Below are positions 47,501-57,600 of a stretch of 64,000 bases of DNA, piece after piece. The notes below the pieces were generated by a model. The model had not been told where the DNA came from. It did not search any database and worked only from the letters and a program-made list of their open reading frames with translations. Made by a program: the position numbers and the translations under genes. Numbering within the stretch: the first letter of the stretch is position 1; each line of letters begins with the position of its first letter. Source of the DNA: Pleodorina starrii (Eukaryota; Chlorophyta; Chlorophyceae; Chlamydomonadales; Volvocaceae); contig BRXU01000011.1 in the NCBI GenBank assembly GCA_030267565.1, forward strand, positions 186,001 through 250,000, in the 5' to 3' direction.

Positions 47501-50500
47501 GCATCGGGAGAGCTCGGGGATTTCGGGAGAGGGGTTTTAGGGTTTGGATATTAGGTTTTAGAGTTGTTCTAGGGTCACTGACCCACCATCCGCTCGGGAC
47601 ATTTCAAACCCCCATCCCCCCAGCCTCCCCCCAGCCTCCCCTCCCTCGGTGGGTCTGCTTGTGGCGCTTCGTTCGCCTCTCCTCCCTCCTCCTCATTCGC
47701 CTCCCTCCTCCCTCCTCATTCGCCTCCCTCCTCCTCAGGCAGCATTATGAGCGGGAGGTTGGTCGGTTGGATGAGGAGTGTTCGCGACTGGGGGCGGAGC
47801 TGGACCGAACATCCCGGGAGCTGGGCAGACTGAGGGAGTGGCAGGACGTGCTGAAAAAGGTGAGCGGCGCTGGGAGCTGGGGAGCTGGGAGGCGGGAGCT
47901 GGGGAGGCGGCCGGGCGGCACAGAGGCGGCTGAGGATGAGGAAGAGGGATGAGGAGCCTCCAGCTGCTGCGTTGCAACACACTTCCCTTCCTTCCCCACC
48001 CCCCTCATCCGGCATGAGCAGCCCGATGCGGACCCGCCCCGCCCCTCCTCCCACTCCACTCCACTCCACTCCACACCACACCACCGTAACCGCCTTCACA
48101 CCCAGCCCGCACCACCCCACATGACCCTACTTTGTCGCTCTTGGTACTCCCCCCACATTCATACCCCCACCCCCCCCCCACCCCCCACATCTTTCATCTC
48201 CAGGTAGAGGCGGACAAGCTGCTTGAGGAGCAGGAGGCGCACGGCCGCACCCGGGCGGAGGCGGAGGCGCGGGCGGCGGAGGCGGACAAGCGGGAGGCGC
48301 TGCTGCGGGCGGATCTGCGGGCCAGGGAGGTGGGTGCGGGCTACCGGTAGGGAGGTGGGTCGTGGGTGCGGGCCAGGGAGGTGGGTGTGTTCGCGCGCGC
48401 GTCCGTTTGTGACGGCGAGGGGAGATGCAAGGGAAAAGGGCGGATGGGTGGTTACTTGGGTGGGCCACCGCCCCCTCACCACTGTCCACCTGCTCCTGAT
48501 TATTCCGTCCCTCCCCCTGCCCTCCCCCTCCCCTTTCCCGCCCTGCTTGCTACAACCCGTTCCTTGCCTCCCATTGCTCTCCCTCTCTCACTGCCCGTCT
48601 CCCCTCCCGCCCCCCTCCCCCCGCCCCAGGACCGTTTGGCGGGTCGGGATGCGGAGCTAGACACTCAACGAAGAGCCAACGGACTGCTGCAACTACAGGT
48701 GCGTGTGTGTGTGCGCGTGTGTGTGTGCGTGTGTGCGTGTGTGTATGTGCGTGTGTGTCGTTACAGTATCTGACCGGGCCCTGACGCTGGCCAGGGGCTG
48801 CTAACCCAGCCCCGACGGAAAGACCGTGTGTGTGTTTGGGGGGGTGAAGAGGGGGGATCTCCATCACCTGATCTCTGCTCTCTGATGTCCTGATCCCACA
48901 AAAACCGGTTCCTTTGGACTGTCGTACTCTAAAACCCCCTTCCCACGCGCTGTGCTGCGTCCCCGTCTAAACTACGTATCCCTCACATCCCTCCCTTCCC
49001 TCTCCCTCTTCCCCCACCTTCTGTTCTCTCCCCTCTTCCCCCCTGTTCTCTGGTGTCCCCGACCAAACCGATCCGATCCGATCCTATCCCATCAGATCAA
49101 GGACCTCCAGAAGCAGCTGTCGATGTGTCATGGAGAGCGATCCGCGGCAGCTACAGCCAGGGACGACCAGCGGGCGGCAGTAGCCAAGCTACAGGTGTTG
49201 GGGTTTTAGGGTTTTAGGGTTTTAAATGCCATATGCAATTTTTGGTGCAGCAGCAACCACGGGCATGGGTGTGTGTGTGTGGGGGGGGGGCGCGGACTGG
49301 GGCTGCCGGGGCGGCAAGGATTGCAGCAAAGCACCGGTACCCAAGGGGGGGGGGAAAGCCGGGGCGGGTGCTGGGTGCAGGGATGCTATCTCGTTTATAT
49401 CTCCGTCGTCCCCTGCCCCGGCCCTTACCTGACTCCGTTCTCCTCCCGGATCGGCTCCGTGACTAATCACCGCGGTTCCTTCCTACGGTGGCCCCTCCCC
49501 CCCCCCCGGACGGAAAGGATTTCTTCTGCTACATTACCGTTCGCATATACGTGGATAAGTCGCATAATAATTCGCATATACGTGGGTAAACCCCCTTCCC
49601 CAGACCCATCGCCGCTGATCTAAACCCCGTGGCCCATCTCTGCCCCCCTCCCTCCCCCGTCCTCCGCTGCGGTATCGTTTTTCTCTTATCTCCCCCCCGC
49701 CCGCCCGCCCCTCCCTCTTCCCCCTCGGGCCCTCTCCTCCGTCATCCTCCTCAGTCCGACATTCAGCGAATGCGGCTGGAGGCGGCCCAGCGCGACAAGG
49801 AGCGTGCGGTGGGGGAGTCGGCGGCGCGGGAAGCGGCGGCGGCGGAGAAGGCCAAGTTGCAGGTGGGTGGGGGAGAGGAGGAGACGGCCCGGGTGGTGGG
49901 ATAAAGTGGAAATGGAAGTGGAAATGGAAATGGAAGTGGGGGCGGGCCGTTGGTAGTGCGAGAGGGGGCCGATTGCCGTGGCCCTTCCGAGCGACACACC
50001 GTGCGGCTTCCGCACCGTTTTGTGGCTCCGGAGCTGCTCAGCCAACTAACCAACCAACCCAACCACCACAACCTCCCCAAGCACACCGCCCGCGCGGACG
50101 AGGCACGAGGGCAACTCGCAACGCCATCAGCCCCTCTCAACTCCCAACTCCCAACCGCACATGAAACTAACATTTGTCGGTATCTCCCCACGCGGCCCAC
50201 CCACCTCCCACACCACCTCTCTTTCTGCTTACCTCAACACATCCCAACCCAACACGATGACGTAAGGCCCAATTGGAGGAGGCGGGTCGGGAGGCGGCCC
50301 TGGCTCGCACTCTGTCGGACAGCTGGCAGCGGGAACTGAGGGAAGCACGGAGCCGCATATCGGCACTGGGCAGGGAGCTTGAGGTACGGCAGACAATAGC
50401 GGTACACCGTACCGTGTACTGCGTAGTACCGTGTACTGCGGCTGCGGGAAAAGAAAGGGAGGGCTGGGTTGGGCATGTCAGCTGCGAGGCCTGGGGGAGG

Positions 50501-52228
50501 GGGTGGTGCGTGGTGGTGGTGCTGGTGCTGGTGTGGTGCTGGTGGGGTGGGGGTGGGGGTAAAAAGAAAATACCGCAGCGGAGACGGGGGTGGTGGGCGT
50601 GGTGGGGGTGGTCTTGGTCTCCCAGCACACAGCTCCCAGCACACATCCCGTTCCACTCCGATGCATCTTCAAACATCGCTCCCTCCCGGGTCCCGGCCTT
50701 CCAAGGACATCGCACCCCACCGGCCCCCCACCCCACCGGCCCCCCCACCCCACCCCCACCCCACCCCACCCCACCGGCCCCCCCCACCTCACCTCAGGCG
50801 GTTCGCTCCCAGCTGAATGAGGGTAAGGTGGAGCACGTGCGCAGCGGCGCGGCGGCGGAGGGGCAGGTGGTGGCGCTGAGGGCTCAGCTGGCGGCCAGGG
50901 AGGAGGAGGTGCGGCGGGTGAAGCTGGATGCGGCGTCGGTGCAGAAGCAGCTGGAAAAGGTGAGACGGCGGGCTTGGGGGGGGGGGAGGGGAAGGGGAGG
51001 GACAGGGAGGGAGGGAGGGGAGGGAGGCGGGGGGTGGGGGTGGGTGGGTGGGTGGATGGGTTGGAGGCAGGGGAGGAAGGAGGGAGGGAGGGTGGGGGTG
51101 CGGATGCGGGGGCGGCGCTTGCAAGGTACCGGTCACAAAGCGGGTGGCCACATTCCTCCTCCTGGTGGTCCGACCTGCCCTGGACGCGATGACGTCTTGC
51201 CCATCGAAACCTCCTTGCACTGTGTCGGGTCGGGTCGGGTCGGATCGGGTCGTTGATGGTGCGTTGATCTCTTTGTTGCGTTGACCTGTTGATTGGGCAT
51301 CACGTTGATCTGTTGGACATTGCGATTGCGATTGCGATTGCGATTGCGATTGCGATTGCGATTGCCATTACGATTGCGATGCGGCTCATGCGGCACGGCA
51401 CAGGCCATCGAGCGGCTCCAGCGGGAGGTGGATGCGGGCGCTGCCGAGGTGGCCCGACTCAAGGGCGTGGAGGATGCGGCGCTGTTCACGCGGCTGCCCC
51501 CCGTGGCGCGAGCAGCCACCATTCACGAGGAGCTGGAGGCGCTGAGAAAGTGAGTGAGCGGGGGGGAGCGGGGGTGTGGGGGGGGGGTGTGGGGGAGTGG
51601 GAGAGCGGGGAGCGGGGGCGGGGCGAGTGGGGTCCCTTGGTATTTGTCGGTGCTTGGTGGTTTTACTTGAAATGTCAACTATCTATCTGTCTTTCTGGCA
51701 GTTTGTCTGTCTTCGTGGGTGTGCGTGTGCGTGTGCGTGTGTTGTTTGGGGGAGGGGTTATGAAGGAGGAAGCATGCAGCGGGAAACGCGGCACAAGGGA
51801 TACCAGCTTACCAGGGCTGGAACCAGAACCAGGACCAACATCCGCCACCGACTCCAACCTCCGCCACCGACCCCAACCTCCGCAGGGCCCTTCGGGATCG
51901 CATGGCGGGCGCCGGCGCCGGCGGCGCGTCAGCCCACCTGCCCTTGAGCGCCCCCGTCCTCGACTCGCACTCGCACTCGCCGCTGTCATCGCCCGTCGGG
52001 CCGGCGGCGCCGCCTCCCCCAGGGCCCTCTCTCCCGGCACTAGTGGGCGTGCTGGGACCGGGACCGGGGGCGGGGGCGGGGGCGGCTGCTGGCCTGGGGT
52101 ACGGGCACGGCTACCATAACGGCGGGTATAACGGCGGTGGGGGTGGGGCCGGCGGAGGCGGGGGTGGAGGCGGGGGTAGGAGCGGGAGCTCAGAGCGGCA
52201 GGCGCATCTACGAAACAGGACGCGGTAG
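44569..52228 (+). CDS. Long coiled-coil protein, function unknown
   Basis: Fourteen exons with consistent phases: 44569-44925, 45241-45372, 46153-46314, 46562-46672, 47042-47238, 47739-47859, 48204-48329, 48630-48698, 49096-49194, 49755-49862, 50267-50383, 50798-50959, 51404-51549, 51886-52228; 749 aa. The first 100 residues are Gly/Ala/Ser-rich; from MYNAKQLTEAL (about 100) to LEALRKALRDRM (about 640) almost every exon encodes heptad-type helix rich in Glu, Arg, Gln and Leu (for example RDELQRQLNVVHRELREAR), the mark of an extended coiled coil. The last 110 residues are Pro then Gly/Tyr-rich (YGHGYHNGGYNGG). Most internal exons end in phase 0 at a Gln or Glu codon, suggesting growth by exon duplication. 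Basal-body, flagellar, Golgi or cytoskeletal roles are all possible; I recognise no specific family. Confidence 0.78.
45173..45198 (-). repeat. Interstitial (CCCTAAAA)n telomere-type repeat
   Basis: Two and a half CCCTAAAA units, the complement of Chlamydomonas-type TTTTAGGG, in the first intron of the coiled-coil gene, 40 bp before the exon starting at 45241. Confidence 0.75.
45410..45948 (+). repeat. GTCAGGGAGTGACCCCGGGGGGG minisatellite (intron)
   Basis: About 23 units of 22-25 bp, whose length differs mainly in the terminal G-run, in the intron between exons ending at 45372 and starting at 46153. Each unit contains the inverted repeat GTCA...TGAC and a CCCCGGGG palindrome. Confidence 0.94.
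45955..46102. mobile_element. Possible MITE-like element with inverted ends
   Basis: The left end TATCCACGTATAGGC (45955-45969) is the near reverse complement of the right end GCCTATCCGTGGAT (46089-46102), enclosing about 120 bp, with CCGG-containing subterminal sequence also inverted. Single copies of the same end occur elsewhere in introns. It could be a small DNA transposon relic or just two oppositely oriented copies of a short repeat. Confidence 0.4.
46698..46723 (-). repeat. Copy of dispersed intron element (ATCCACGTATAGGCCGGAGC)
   Basis: Antisense copy of the short dispersed motif in the intron after the exon ending at 46672. It carries the longest match to the 15632-15660 copy (reverse complement CGGGCTCCGGCCTATACGTGG). 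Confidence 0.6.
48699..48836 (-). mobile_element. Antisense LINE 3' end with (AC)n tail, at a 5' splice site
   Basis: On the + strand the exon ending at 48698 is followed directly by a degenerate (GT)n tract, then 48759-48826, which is the reverse complement of the LINE 3' end at 63811-63878 (identical by eye over about 68 bp), then GT-rich sequence again. The inserted copy is thus only the last approximately 70 bp of a LINE plus its tail, inserted antisense into a (GT)n microsatellite. The tail tract supplies the GTGCGT 5' splice site. Confidence 0.85.
49200..49226 (+). repeat. Interstitial (TTTTAGGG)n tract
   Basis: Three GGGTTTTA units immediately after the exon ending at 49194, in the coiled-coil gene intron. 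Shorter tracts lie near 11373-11390, 47530-47570 and 55760-55775. Confidence 0.75.
49541..49592 (+). repeat. Two tandem copies of TTCGCATATACGTGG
   Basis: Two near-identical copies 30 bp apart (GTTCGCATATACGTGGATAA and ATTCGCATATACGTGGGTAA) of the ATACGTGGATAA end of the dispersed intron element, in the intron before the exon starting at 49755. Confidence 0.6.
51322..51372 (+). repeat. (ATTGCG)n hexanucleotide array (intron)
   Basis: About eight ATTGCG units in the intron before the exon starting at 51404. Confidence 0.9.
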
Positions 52229-54655
52229 CCCTGGGTTGGGGGTGGTGATGGTGGGGGTGGGGGTGGTGATGGCGGTGCTGTTTGTGTGGTGGTTGTGTGG
52301 TGGTTGTGGTGGTTGTGGTGATGTTGTTGGTGGTTGAGTCGTATCCTTGGCAGTGGAGGCGCCATACCGTGAGGAGGTAACAGAACCGGACCCCGGTGAT
52401 CGACCAGAGACGCGACTGGCCCGCTGGTCCACTGGTCCGCACCTCGTGTTTTTTTGTTGCTTCGGGGGGGTGGGGTTGTTGCAGGACTGTCCAACGGCCA
52501 GCACGCGCACGGCCCGCCGCAAGGCGGCCTGTCGCCTTTGCCCTTTTGGGCTCTTTGCGCAAACACAGCTTCTTGAGTCCCGATACGGTACCCAAGGGGC
52601 CATGGAGGGTAAGGAAAGTAAGACGAAGCGCCGCGAAGGAATCGGATGGTGACGTTTGGTGACGTGGTATCCGGGGGAAGAGGCGCCGCGACCCTCTGCT
52701 TGCGCTGCCTCAATGAGTGCGGCTTGGGGTTACGTGACGGACAAACTAAACGTGACGGGTACCCCAAGGGGGCAGCAATGGACGTCGTAATGGTGCTGTG
52801 GGTTTGACCGCGACGTGGACCGCGAAGGGACGGGGGAGGTGGGACTGCTTCAGGAATGCAGTTTGGGTTGTGAGCTCGCTGTTTGGGCGATTGCAGCCAG
52901 CATGTCACGTGTGGTTGGGTAGAATACCGGTACATGTTCCTAGATAAAGCTGAACGGAGATATGGCCCTGCTGCTGCGATTCGAGCAGTCAAATATGGTA
53001 GAGGACGAGAAGCATGGGTTGATGGAGTGCCCCGCTTGCAGGGAGTCAGGGACACCCGCGCGGAGGAAGGGTTCCCCCAGTTTGGCGGGGGGTATGGAAG
53101 AAGCGATGAAAGGGGAGCCGTCCAGTCCAGCCAGTCTGGCCCAAGGATGCTGGAACGCATTTGGGACCAACGCCGCAACGCCATTGCCCCCGCTTTTGGC
53201 CGCTTGGTCCTCCTCTTCTCCTCCTTCTGTCGACTGCATTCGAGCACCGTGCTTTTAGGCGGCTTAGTCCCCTTGGGCCCGGATGGGCTCGTATGGGCTT
53301 TTTGGTTCATGTATGGGGCACGCACCCCCAACCATGTAACACACACAGTCCGTCAGTCACGCACACACGCAGGAACGGCCGAGGCTCTGAGCAGCTGGCC
53401 CCTTTGTCGCCTTCGGAAGCGGAGGCGTGCTTCCTTCCGGCACGGTATGTCCTCTTCCGTGGCTGAGCCGCTGGAGAGCTGCTGGCTCAGGGAGGAGGGC
53501 AGTGCTGCTGCTGCTGCTGCTGTTGGTAGTACCGGTACAGTAGTACCGGTACCGATACAATAACGAAGTCAGGCCCAGATTTTACGGAGCCCAAAAACGA
53601 AGTCCGGAGGCCAAAAATACGAAGTTTTGAACCCCCCCCCCTTTACAGTGTACAGTATCGGTACAGTGGGCTCCAGGCCGTCCAAAGGGGCGTTTGGGGT
53701 GAAGCGCGCGCCGGGGCGTGGCCCGGCTGGCCGTGTGCCTTTTAGAGTCTGTCCTCCGCAAGCCAGGGCAAGGCCGGCCATTTGGCACGCCCTGCCTTGC
53801 CCTGCCTTGCCGTTTGGATGCGTGAGCGGTGCATTTGATGGAAGGTGCGCCATGGTCAGCAGTCGTATTGAAGGGTCAGAACTCAGAAGTACGTACACCA
53901 AAGCACCAAACTAACGATGGCGACGTCCCGTGCGTTAAGTTGGATGGTGAACGCTAGCTGGGATTTGACTGCCCCCAGAGAAGGAAAGGGCCCTTAGCCA
54001 CTCCCGCAAGTTCGGGCCGGCGCTGGGGCCCTGCAGATGAACACCTGCGCACGCCAGGTGTGCGCCACGTGCAGTTTTGCAGAGTAGAATCACGCGCGCA
54101 CAGAAACTGAATGTAAAACAATATGTAATGATAGGTCAAGATCGTCGCTCAGGTTGGAAAGAGTTAGTTGCCGCTGGTCGCCCAACGAGGCGACGATCAA
54201 TTTTAGGTCGAGAGGTGGAGCACGCAAGAAAGGAATCTTCGCAACGCTGAAAAGTATAAAATAATTTGTATAATAGTATTCTTTGTGAAGACGTATCATT
54301 CTGGGGCTTCTACTGACTTTCTGTGTCGGCGACCGGCGATGGATGCCGATCGACAAGATTTTTCGGCTTGAGCCGTTCACAAAATAATTATACATATCAT
54401 TATTTTAATTTAAGATCAAAATTACATGACAATGTTTCTCCGACCGGTTGGGCTGGAAAGACGGAAAGGCCTCGACCCTCGAGCGCTTAAGTACCGTAAT
54501 AACCGTTCGCTCAAGGAGCACGACACCGCACATGAATAAATTATCTCTGAATACTCCTTTTTCAATAAATTTTATTTAAAATACCCACACTGGTGGGTGT
54601 CCATCACAATACCTATTTACATAAAAGTTGCCTGCTTCGGCTGCCAAAAGACACG
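52229..54655. other. Intergenic region with LINE fragment, no supported gene
   Basis: Several open frames of up to 227 codons (+, 52883-53563) show no family motif, and the longest runs through a repeat tail, so I do not call them genes. The 3' part (54060-54600) is AT-rich and is probably the promoter of the second metalloprotease. Confidence 0.45.
53250..53345 (+). mobile_element. LINE 3'-end fragment, CCATGTAACA(CA)n family
   Basis: About 95 bp ending GGGGCACGCACCCCCAACC, then ATGTAACACACACA, match the segment at 60630-60741 in order and sequence, including an exact 27-bp stretch from GGGGCACGCA to ATGTAAC. It is interpreted as a 5'-truncated LINE 3' end with a short (CA)n tail. Confidence 0.65.
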
Positions 54656-57600
54656 ATGTCACGCAGCTCGGGCTGGCGCGCCCTCGCGCTGTGCGCCGTC
54701 CTGTTCGCCGTGTGCACCATTCATGGCGCAGATGCAAAAAGGAAAAAACAACAACAAACGTCGGCCCAGGGTGAGCAAACGCGACCGAATGCATACGTTT
54801 CCATTCGTTGCGCGGATCACTCGCTCATGGAGATAACGGCCGATGTGCTCACGACACTTTGGGCTTCTGCCCCAAGGTGTGAATCCCGAGTCATACACAA
54901 TGTCATATCGACACCATGCGTGGCTCTTGCAACAAACAGACCCCTCTTTCCAGCCATACGACACCCACCTGCCACTTCGCTTGCCTCCCATCTTTCCGTG
55001 CGATCCGGCGCATTCCGCCCCTCTCCTTTTGCATTTGTGGGCCGGACCCCGTCATTCACGGCTGAACGTCGCCGCTCGCGCAACCCGCATACGTCTATCG
55101 TAGCCTTTGGGCCTGCCTCCCACCTACATACCGACCGTCCATATCTCTTGCATTCAACGAATGACCTCCAGTGCCACGTTCATTTCGCGCTACGTGACGC
55201 TCCGCCTCTCCGTCTCTAGACCCCCTCCTTACCACCGCACCTCACATATATGCCGTTCCACCTCTCCTCTCCTCATCACCTTTCCTCTCCTCTCCTCGCA
55301 TTGCATTCCAATCCCCGCGATCACTCCATCCCATCAGGGCATATCCACAATTCATTTTGCGCATTCGTCTCCATGAATGTCCGAGCAAGCAGCGAGGCAT
55401 CCCCTTCTCTCGGCCCTTACTAATACATACCTTCTCCCACCCACCCGGTTTTCGTTACAACCCAAATAATGGCCGCAGTGGTGAACACCGTGGCTTTTAT
55501 GGACGGCGGCGGTAGCAACCCCCGCCGGTCCCAGAGTATGGTCGTGCTGCGCTGCCGCGAGGAGTTTGACCCACGGGACGGTTTCCTCAAGCCCGAGGCA
55601 AACTGCACTATTCCGGACAAGCCCATCGTCAAGGGCAGGGAAGCGGTGGAGGCTTTCCAAAGGGAGACTAAACTGCTGACGGGCGACACTGTTTCGGTAA
55701 GTAGTGCGTACGTACGTAACTGGATTTGTACTGTGTTATGCGTGTATACGTATGCATGTTTTAGGGTTTTAGGGTCGGCCAAGCAGGGGCAGGCAAGCAA
55801 GGGCAGGCATGCAAGGACGTGCTAAGGTGGTGGATGGGCACACGCAGGCCAGGGACCAGGGACAACGAACGAAGCCAGGGAGGGAAGGAAGGGAGAGGGA
55901 GCCTGCGTCATTCGATCGCCAGGACGAATGACTGTGTTTCGGTTGCGGGTTGCGTTTGTCCCGCCCATGCGATGACTTGCATGCTCTGCTGAGTTCGTCC
56001 TTTGCACCGCACGTAAATACATACATATATACTTGTAGCTAACCCTTGCTTGAAACCAATGCAATCGACCCGTGCGTGCGCGCGTGCGTGCGTGCGCTGC
56101 CGCCTGCGTCAACCTCCATCTACCACGCTCGCTCGCAGGCCGTTATGGACATCCGCACCAACACCGATGGCCAGCGGAGGATTCTGGCCGGCGGGGCCAG
56201 CGACATGAGCGTCAGCTACCGCCCGGGATCCCTCAAGGTGTTGGAGAGGACCGCTGAGAAGGAGGTACGTGCGTGCGTGCGTGCGTGCGTGCGTGCGTGT
56301 CGCCGCCGCTCGTCGAATGTATGTAGCTGTGAACTCCAGCAGACCTCTTCCGCTCGTTCGTCCCTGTCTTGAGCTACGTACCGGCCTGCCTGCTGGACAT
56401 GCACTTATTTGCTGCTGTAGCTGACGCCGACGGCGGGCCAAATACTGTATGTATTTATTTATCTGCAATACGTATATAGTATTATATATAATATAATATA
56501 TATATTGTATATAATGTAATATAATATAAAATATATACAATATAAATATTATACATCTCTCCATCCAACCCGCCCTCGCTCGCTCGTACGTTCGCTCCAT
56601 CTGCTGCAGGTCTTCACGGGGCAAAAGATCAACCTGCGCGCAATCGTGTACCTGCTTGACTTCTGCGGCTGGAAGAGCCCCTTCCGCTCGGCCGCGGTAC
56701 GTAAATAAGTCGGCGGGCGGTGCGCGCGGGTGCATGCTCCGTCATGCGTACCGAGCGACTGCCTTGCACTCTGCGTTGCGCATGGGTACGCACGGCATGG
56801 GTAGCACGTGGATTGGATCGCACGGCCGCCGGTTATTACGTACTTGTTTCTGATGGTTTCATTCACCTTCCTTCTTTACTTCCGGTCTTAGCCTTCTGCC
56901 GGGACTCAGCCCAGCGCCTGCCTCGCTCGCACTGGCAACGAAGTGTGCCATCCATGTATGTTGGTATGTTTGTATGTATGCTGTAGTTCGTATGCGATGC
57001 GTGCTGCACGGACGATTCGGTAATGATAACCTATGTACGTAGCCCTAAGTCCCTATCTATCGCCATTTCCATCAATCTCTTGTTTGAATTCAGGAATTCA
57101 GGGCGCACCTGTTTTCCAATGCGAATGGCGCGTCGGAAGCCAACATGCAGGTGTGTGCAATGAAGTGCGCCAGTGGATCCATATTGTAATTACATATGTG
57201 TTCGGGTTGTTTGGGTCATCTAGCTATGTATCTCCCTGAGGCTGCGTGCCATGCATCGCATGATATATAGTGGCCGCGGTCAACACTCCGTCGGTCACTT
57301 GCTGTCGTTCTGTCTCCCAGCCACACGACATACACGATCAGATAGCGGGCGGGGCGCTCTCGCTCGTTGCCTCCCCACCAGATTCCTGCTGACCCCGTCC
57401 CTTCACTTTTCGTTTCCCACGCACGCACGCACGCACCCATGCACCACCTACCTACCTATCGGTATCTGGCGGTGTTGCTTCGTTCAGAGGTACTACAGCA
57501 CTTGCTCCTACGGGAAGGCAGCCTTCGACCCCGCCAACGTCGAGATCGTGGGGCCCATCACACTGGAATGCAAGGGGACCTACCCAATCGCTCGCGTCCT

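Noticed and set aside
52883..53563. 227-codon open frame between the coiled-coil gene and protease 2
   Set aside because: It runs through a LINE 3' end and CA tail and ends in a GTACCGGTA simple repeat; no family motif.
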